Shown here one piece after another: positions 58,965 to 64,000 of a stretch of 64,000 bases of DNA (position 1 is its first letter; every line of letters begins with the position of its first letter). The translations under genes were made by a program, and so were the position numbers. Under the pieces are notes generated by a model, which worked only from the letters and a program-made list of their open reading frames with translations, searched no databases and was not told where the DNA came from. Source of the stretch: Arctopsyche grandis (taxonomy: Eukaryota; Arthropoda; Insecta; Trichoptera; Hydropsychidae); NCBI RefSeq assembly GCF_051622035.1, contig NC_135367.1, positions 14,746,501 through 14,810,500 on the forward strand, given 5' to 3'.

Positions 58965-59965
58965 AATACGTTCAGGGGTGTGGACAGAGTAGTGGGCACA
59001 ACATTTTTGACCTTTCTAAGAGGAAAAAAATCCCACTTCCGGTTTATTAAATTAAGTGATTTTTTTTTATTTTTACTTAAAATTACTATTTTTATTATAC
59101 ACAATAAATATCAAGAAGCTGAAAACAATTTAAAAGGTCAAAATAAAATAATGAAATATTGTTTTAAAAAAAAATACTACTTCCGGTTTACGAATTCTGA
59201 CCAAAACCCTACCAGATCTAAGTTAGTACATAAAGGATAGAAATATAAATTTTCAGCTTAATACGTTCAGGGGTGTGGACAGAGTAGTGGGCACACAATT
59301 TTTTTGTGACGAACACACATGTTTAAGGGGTCGAAAAAAATAGTGGAAGAAAAATCGAACAAGAGTAAACTGCTACTTCCGGTTGACGGATGCTAACCAA
59401 ATTTTATAATTAACTTGGTATTAAACTTAAACTTCTAGATATGAAATTTCAGTTCAATAAACCAAAAGGTTTCTGAAAAAAACATAAAAAACTTCGATTC
59501 TCTATAGTAAAAGTACTACTTCCGGTTCAGATATCAATATTTAAAAAATATGAGGTTATAAAAATTATTATTTGTATCATATTTAAAAAAAATTCAGTCC
59601 GATTCAGTTAGTGGTTTGGGAGATAATTGAATTCAAAAACTTAAAAAAAGAGGGCACCTATAAGGCGAGGTACCATTTCCGGTCAACTTAAAAATTTGAA
59701 AAACATTTACGTCGTGTCGATAAGAATTTCAGTAACCGATACTAAGTTTCAGTTCGATAGGACTAACGGTGTTAAAAATATCCCCAAAATACACACACAC
59801 ACACAGACACAGACACACACACACACATTTTTTTCTAGATCATGAAAACGTGATCAGTGATCGATTCTGAGTTCGAATCAGTCAAAATCTCGAGTTCGAA
59901 TTTTCGCATGATCACAAAATTTCATCTATTGTTACTACGTACATAGATAAAGTAAAAATATGGTA
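58965..59965 (+). repeat. Array of ACTTCCGGTT-marked diverged units
   Basis: TTCCGGT occurs at about 59,037, 59,182, 59,376, 59,520 and 59,680, each inside a looser repeat. GTTCAGGGGTGTGGACAGAG recurs at about 58,970 and 59,265. A CA-rich tract (about 59,798-59,825), TTCTAGATCATGAAAACGTG and CTACGTACATAGATAAAGTA close the element. The last two blocks also occur near 48,900 and 49,280. Class unknown. Confidence 0.75.
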
Positions 59966-60605
59966 AGAATTAATTTTTAAACGTTTTTTTTAAATATTTT
60001 AAAGGTGTGTTAATAGCTTAAAAATATATGAATAATTACAATATGTCTCGTATATTAAAGATGTAATTACATAAATGTATACAAAAAAAAAACAATTTTT
60101 GTATACAATATAAAAACTCCTGTTTAAGCAGACGAAAAGTTGAAAAAACAAGTCTCGAGATATTGCAAGTTGGTACAACGAAGAGCAACGATTTTTTACA
60201 TAAAGACGACACGGGTATCAAATTATCATTAAATTTTCCAAAACTTTTTTTACACTTGATAAATTGAAGCCTTAGGCCGAATAAAAATAAAGATACATAT
60301 GTTAAAATTTTACAACAATGTTTTTTTTTATTGATGAATAATACACGTTAATAATACTATATCGTTTTGAATTCACGATTTGTTCCAATGTTTCCTGATT
60401 AGGTATGAATTTAGCAGTGTATGTAATATATATTTATGTCGTGCGCCCCTGTGTCGTGAGTAATTCATATTATTATATATCGCAAATGGAATAAAGATAT
60501 ATGTGTTGGAATAAAGACATCGCAAATGGAATAAAGACATAGTGCACATAGTACATAGTAACGTTCACATTTATATGATTGAAGTACCGTCAATTTATGA
60601 TGAAC
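59966..60605. other. Intergenic AT-rich DNA
   Basis: No gene seen. CGCAAATGGAATAAAGA is duplicated at about 60,480-60,540. Confidence 0.5.
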
Positions 60606-60609
60606 CAAA

Positions 60610-60860
60610 ACGTAGTTTGTTGGTTAAGCCATTGTTTACCAGTAAAGGTCGAGGTTCAAATCGTCGATGGATAGAGTAATCGTAATAGATAGAGTAATTA
60701 TGCTATTTATATACATACGTTGCTGGCAAGATCTACATACATGAATGGTTATTAAATTTAAATTGACCGTGTTTTGTTAGAGTTTAAGAAGCAACCTTTT
60801 ATGGCATTTATGCTAAAAATGGAATAGGTATATAAAACAAAATAAAATAAGAAACGTTTC
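60610..60860 (+). mobile_element. SINE, diverged
   Basis: Head TAGTTTGTTGGTTAAGCC and box B GAGGTTCAAATCG. Middle GTTGCTGGCAAGATCTACAT, TTGTTAGAGTTTAAG. 3' block AGCAACCTTTTATGGCATTT. Tail AACAAAATAAAATAAG. Most like the copy at 55,190. Confidence 0.75.
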
Positions 60861-62030
60861 ATAAACTATATTTCGGCACTGATTTAGAAATAAAAAAAAA
60901 TATTTTAATTGTTTGATTAGTAACTCAATTTAAATTTCGAAATTGAATACCACATTTTAAATGATTTTTAGCCTACTTTCATTTCTTCATATTTTAATGC
61001 ACTCTCACTTGAATGCTATTGCAAAAAAAAAAGCATTAAACCACTCACGGCAGAGTAATCATTTTGTCAGATTTTGCAAATGGTTTGATTCGCATGCAAC
61101 TATACATTTAAAACGATGAAATTTCACCATCGCAATTGCTCGATATATGTACATATATATCATCATTAAATGCACATCTACATATATGTATAAGTTATTT
61201 TGTACCACACATAAATATTTAACATACAAAGATACGTGTGGTCTGTATCATCGCGTATAAATAATATGTATATACAATCGGAAAATTGATATTACATACA
61301 TATGTGAAATATGTATGTAGGGGACGTTGATAACATTACGCACGGTAAATATTTCAAATTCTCCAGAGTGTTGTTGAGTGCGAACTCGCATTGACACACT
61401 TAGCCTCTTAAGGAGAATTTGCATAGTGAAGAAGTATAGCAATTGGTACCCAATCAAAATACACGTGTAGCATATATACATACATATGTGTAACACTCCA
61501 TAGAGTCAATGTGCATACATTAAGAATATCTATATTACAATTTAAACCCGCCTGTTTGCCTGTTGACAGTCACACATATTGAATTGAATCTCTAGCTAGA
61601 AAAATAGCTACACAAATTTAATACCGACACATAGTGTGCTAAGTTCTTAACAAAATATTTCTATTTAATTTCATAAAGTTTTAGCTATAGCTCGAAAAAT
61701 ATAAAAGAAGCAGCCGTCAACACAGTTTAACTAACAAAATAGTTAAACAAGCTTGAATACATCAGATTATAATAAAAATCGGTAACGAAACCGTTGCGCA
61801 CTTACTTAAATCGATCGTTGCGCGCTAGAACTAGAAAAATCATGGAACTATAAAAATTAATGGTTATGGTTAGGGGTGTCATGACTAAAGGGCGGATAGG
61901 GAGCGTGTTTCTCCAGGAATCGGGCGTTTTGGGTCTTTGTACAAAGCTAGAGTGCAAAAAAAAAAGGTTCGGCGAACCCTTAACAAAGCACGGCCAACAA
62001 TTAACAATGAACAGCACGCTTCCGTTCCGC
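60861..62030. other. Intergenic AT-rich DNA, no gene seen
   Basis: Short ORFs near 61,250 and 61,800-62,100 have no recognisable motifs. Confidence 0.5.
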
Positions 62031-62035
62031 TCACT

Positions 62036-62201
62036 AGTCATGACCAGAGATCGGCGGACGATTTGCTTTTGCCCACAAAAATGGTTCACTATAGTCAATT
62101 AATATTGCCAACCTTTTTTTTGCTCACTTGCTTTGTAAGACAAAAGTGAACCATATTTTATAGGCGAATGCAACTTATCCGCCGATCTCTGGTCATGACA
62201 A
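62036..62201. mobile_element. Palindromic MITE, about 165 bp, TIRs about 60 bp
   Basis: GTCATGACCAGAGATCGGCG at 62,037 and its exact inverse ending at about 62,200; similarity continues inward (TTGCNTTYGCC, ATGGTTCACT). Its right end overlaps the first bases of the fold-back element that follows. Confidence 0.85.
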
Positions 62202-62563
62202 AACGCTCACGGACATAACACTGACATCATAACGCTGACGCGACAAAACGATCACAGAAATCATATTCACAGATAAAACGCTCATGGAATTATTCCAAAT
62301 ATTGAGTTTAAACTGGTTTATCTAATATATATTTCATTTATTAATCTACATATAATAGTATAATGTGTAAATTCATCACGACACGTTTTATTGAATTTTG
62401 GATTAATTTTGTTGTAAAAAATAACATTTTTATACGTACGAATAATTCCGTGAGCGTTTTATCTGTGAGTATAATGTCCGTGAGTGTTTTGTCGCGTGAG
62501 CATTATGTCGTCCGCGTTGTGTCGTTGAATGTTAGGTCCGTGAGCATTTTGTCGTGGAACGTG
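62190..62563. mobile_element. CGCTCACG-type fold-back element, third copy
   Basis: Left end TCATGACAAAACGCTCACGG, right end GTCCGTGAGCATTTTGTCGT. The interior TAATGTGTAAATTCATCACG is shared with 29,754. It is shorter than the 19,226 copy by internal deletion. Confidence 0.85.
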
Positions 62564-62789
62564 GGTATAATACCGTAAGATGAAAACGCTTTCTTAATCC
62601 CAATGATATTTTTAATGGAAGGTCTTGGATCGAACGTATTCCAGATTGGAATCTGATCCAATATTGATTATGATTCAACCGATATGAATTTATTCATTCA
62701 AATACAAAAAATTAACTCGATTTATCAGATTTTTTTAATATATGTACTAAATTAGCTAGATAGCTAAAATATATATAAATAAATATATT

Positions 62790-63112
62790 TTACCATGATG
62801 CCATTATGGGTTTTACCCCCAAGCGACACGTATGGCATTAAACTTGTACATATATACATTAAGATTATATGTTTGAAATATTTGAAATCTTATTCAAATA
62901 GTGTTGACAAAATAATAGTAAGTAAGTTTTGACAATTTGATGAGGAACCGTTTCAGTTAAATTGGCAAACTCTCATGAGAAACGATCCACCTGGAATCAC
63001 AAATATACAAGTCTGACCTGAACACCAATCGGGGTCAACCCAGGGCTTGAACCCGGGAACCTCTTGGTGGTTGGCATTATCGGAACCAGCGAGCTAAGCT
63101 GCCGGCTAAGTT
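62790..63112 (-). mobile_element. tRNA-headed SINE, near full length
   Basis: Minus strand: head with CTTAGCTCGCTGGTTCCGA, box B GGGTTCAAGCCCTGG, body TGTGATTCCAGGTGGATCG, GAGTTTGCCAATTTAACTG and AACGGTTCC. 3' hairpin TGCCAT...ATGGCA with GGGGGTAAAACCC in the loop. A/T-rich tail at 62,750-62,793. Confidence 0.85.
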
Positions 63113-64000
63113 TGCTAAAATTTAATTCTAGAAGTTACATACATATATACAAATAATATTCTTACTAATAAACACTCTTCTTATTAATAAACACACTCGT
63201 ATATGATGTGTATTTGACGTGAATTGTGTATATAAATAAACGATTTACGGCATTGAAATCTCAAATATTTCGGGTCGTAAAAATATAATCATAGAAAGTG
63301 GATTGGAGAATTTCATATCCCCATCCTCATACTTTCGCACTCCTCTTTCCCCTCGCCAACCATTTATTATACAATATTAAAATGGAGCTATTTTCACGCA
63401 GAAGGGAAAAAACTTGGCGACTCGCATTCGCATCGATCGTTTGCATAGCACACGTTTTAGAAAAGGGAGCGAGGTCTATATAGACGGTTGAGATAAGCAA
63501 AATAAGTCATAAAATGCTCGTCGAAAAACCAACAAGTTTCTTTATGCTCAGATAAATTAGAATACACCTCCACTTTCTAATAAAATATTTCTAAATCCAC
63601 TCATTCTTATACGCATACACATATCCAATTCTAAAAATGATAATTAAAACCATACATAAACTCTCATATATTGCACGTCGTTGTTGTTTATGAACTCGCT
63701 CACTTTGAAAAATCGGCAACAATTAACTAATGGACCGACTAACTGCTACGCTAATTTACTCGGTAAAACGACACAAAAAAAAACTAGTTAAATTGAAGTG
63801 GCTTTTAGTTTAGTTAGTAACGAAAATTTGTAAACGTCAAAAACATTACATACGCACGTAGGAACAGTGTGTGTAAAATTTGACGTACGAGTACAATACA
63901 GTCGAGCAGTGCGTATGACAGGTGACGAGAACCTTGGACGGAACCTTCAATTGACACATATTAATTGACCGCTTGAATAAATTATGGTATTTATTTGAAC
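63113..64000. other. Intergenic AT-rich DNA to the window end
   Basis: No gene recognised. The ORF at 63,298-63,483 is short and without motifs. Confidence 0.45.

Noticed and set aside
58670..59240. Overlapping ORFs at 58.7-59.2 kb
   Set aside because: They are short, AT-rich, lack motifs, and part lies within the ACTTCCGGTT repeat.
16965..63112. tRNA genes, from box A/B-like matches
   Set aside because: The heads lack a foldable cloverleaf with a clear anticodon arm and are joined to the shared SINE body and tail.

Overview
This is a nuclear genomic window from an insect. It is strongly AT-rich, genes are sparse and intron-containing, and selfish DNA is abundant: tRNA-headed SINEs, RTE-clade LINE fragments, hAT and Tc1-like DNA transposons, fold-back elements and solo LTRs. 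The two identifiable proteins, GAPDH and an invertebrate-type beta-1,4-N-acetylgalactosaminyltransferase, point to an arthropod and most likely an insect. I cannot fix the order from sequence alone. Nothing looks prokaryotic, and there is no operon, CRISPR array, rRNA or functional tRNA gene.

Layout. (1) Positions 1-858, minus strand: the first 286 codons of GAPDH, cut by the window edge at a GGATCC site, with a probable 5'UTR intron acceptor just upstream. (2) Positions 3.5-5.16 kb: part of a fold-back element followed by two solo LTRs lying back to back between three copies of the same GTAC target site. (3) Positions 8-9.1 kb: a degenerate hAT-like element. (4) Positions 10.2-10.6 kb: a near-perfect 390-bp fold-back palindrome. 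(5) Positions 10,966-11,526, plus strand: the last coding exon of an unrecognised gene. (6) Positions 13.15-13.9 kb: a TIR transposon split by a solo LTR. (7) Positions 16,436-22,635, minus strand: a complete eight-exon glycosyltransferase gene of 450 codons, whose introns carry SINEs and a fold-back element. (8) Positions 23-64 kb: no convincing host gene, but a dense graveyard of repeats separated by AT-rich intergenic DNA.

The glycosyltransferase can be assembled exon by exon with consistent phases. It keeps all expected family motifs (FNRA, DVD, FGG, WGWGGEDDD and the metal-binding His). The residue that sets donor specificity is Ile rather than Tyr, which predicts UDP-GalNAc use. The gene and the unrecognised plus-strand exon at 11 kb are convergent, with about 4.9 kb of AT-rich DNA between their stop codons.

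The least ordinary signal is in the repeats. A dispersed SINE family ends in a hairpin whose stem differs from copy to copy while base pairing is kept and the loop stays recognisable, which suggests selection on RNA shape. Other points are the stacked GTAC LTRs, the fact that almost every LTR is solo, a chimera between a hAT element and a fold-back core, and a SINE tail that lies directly against a coding splice acceptor.
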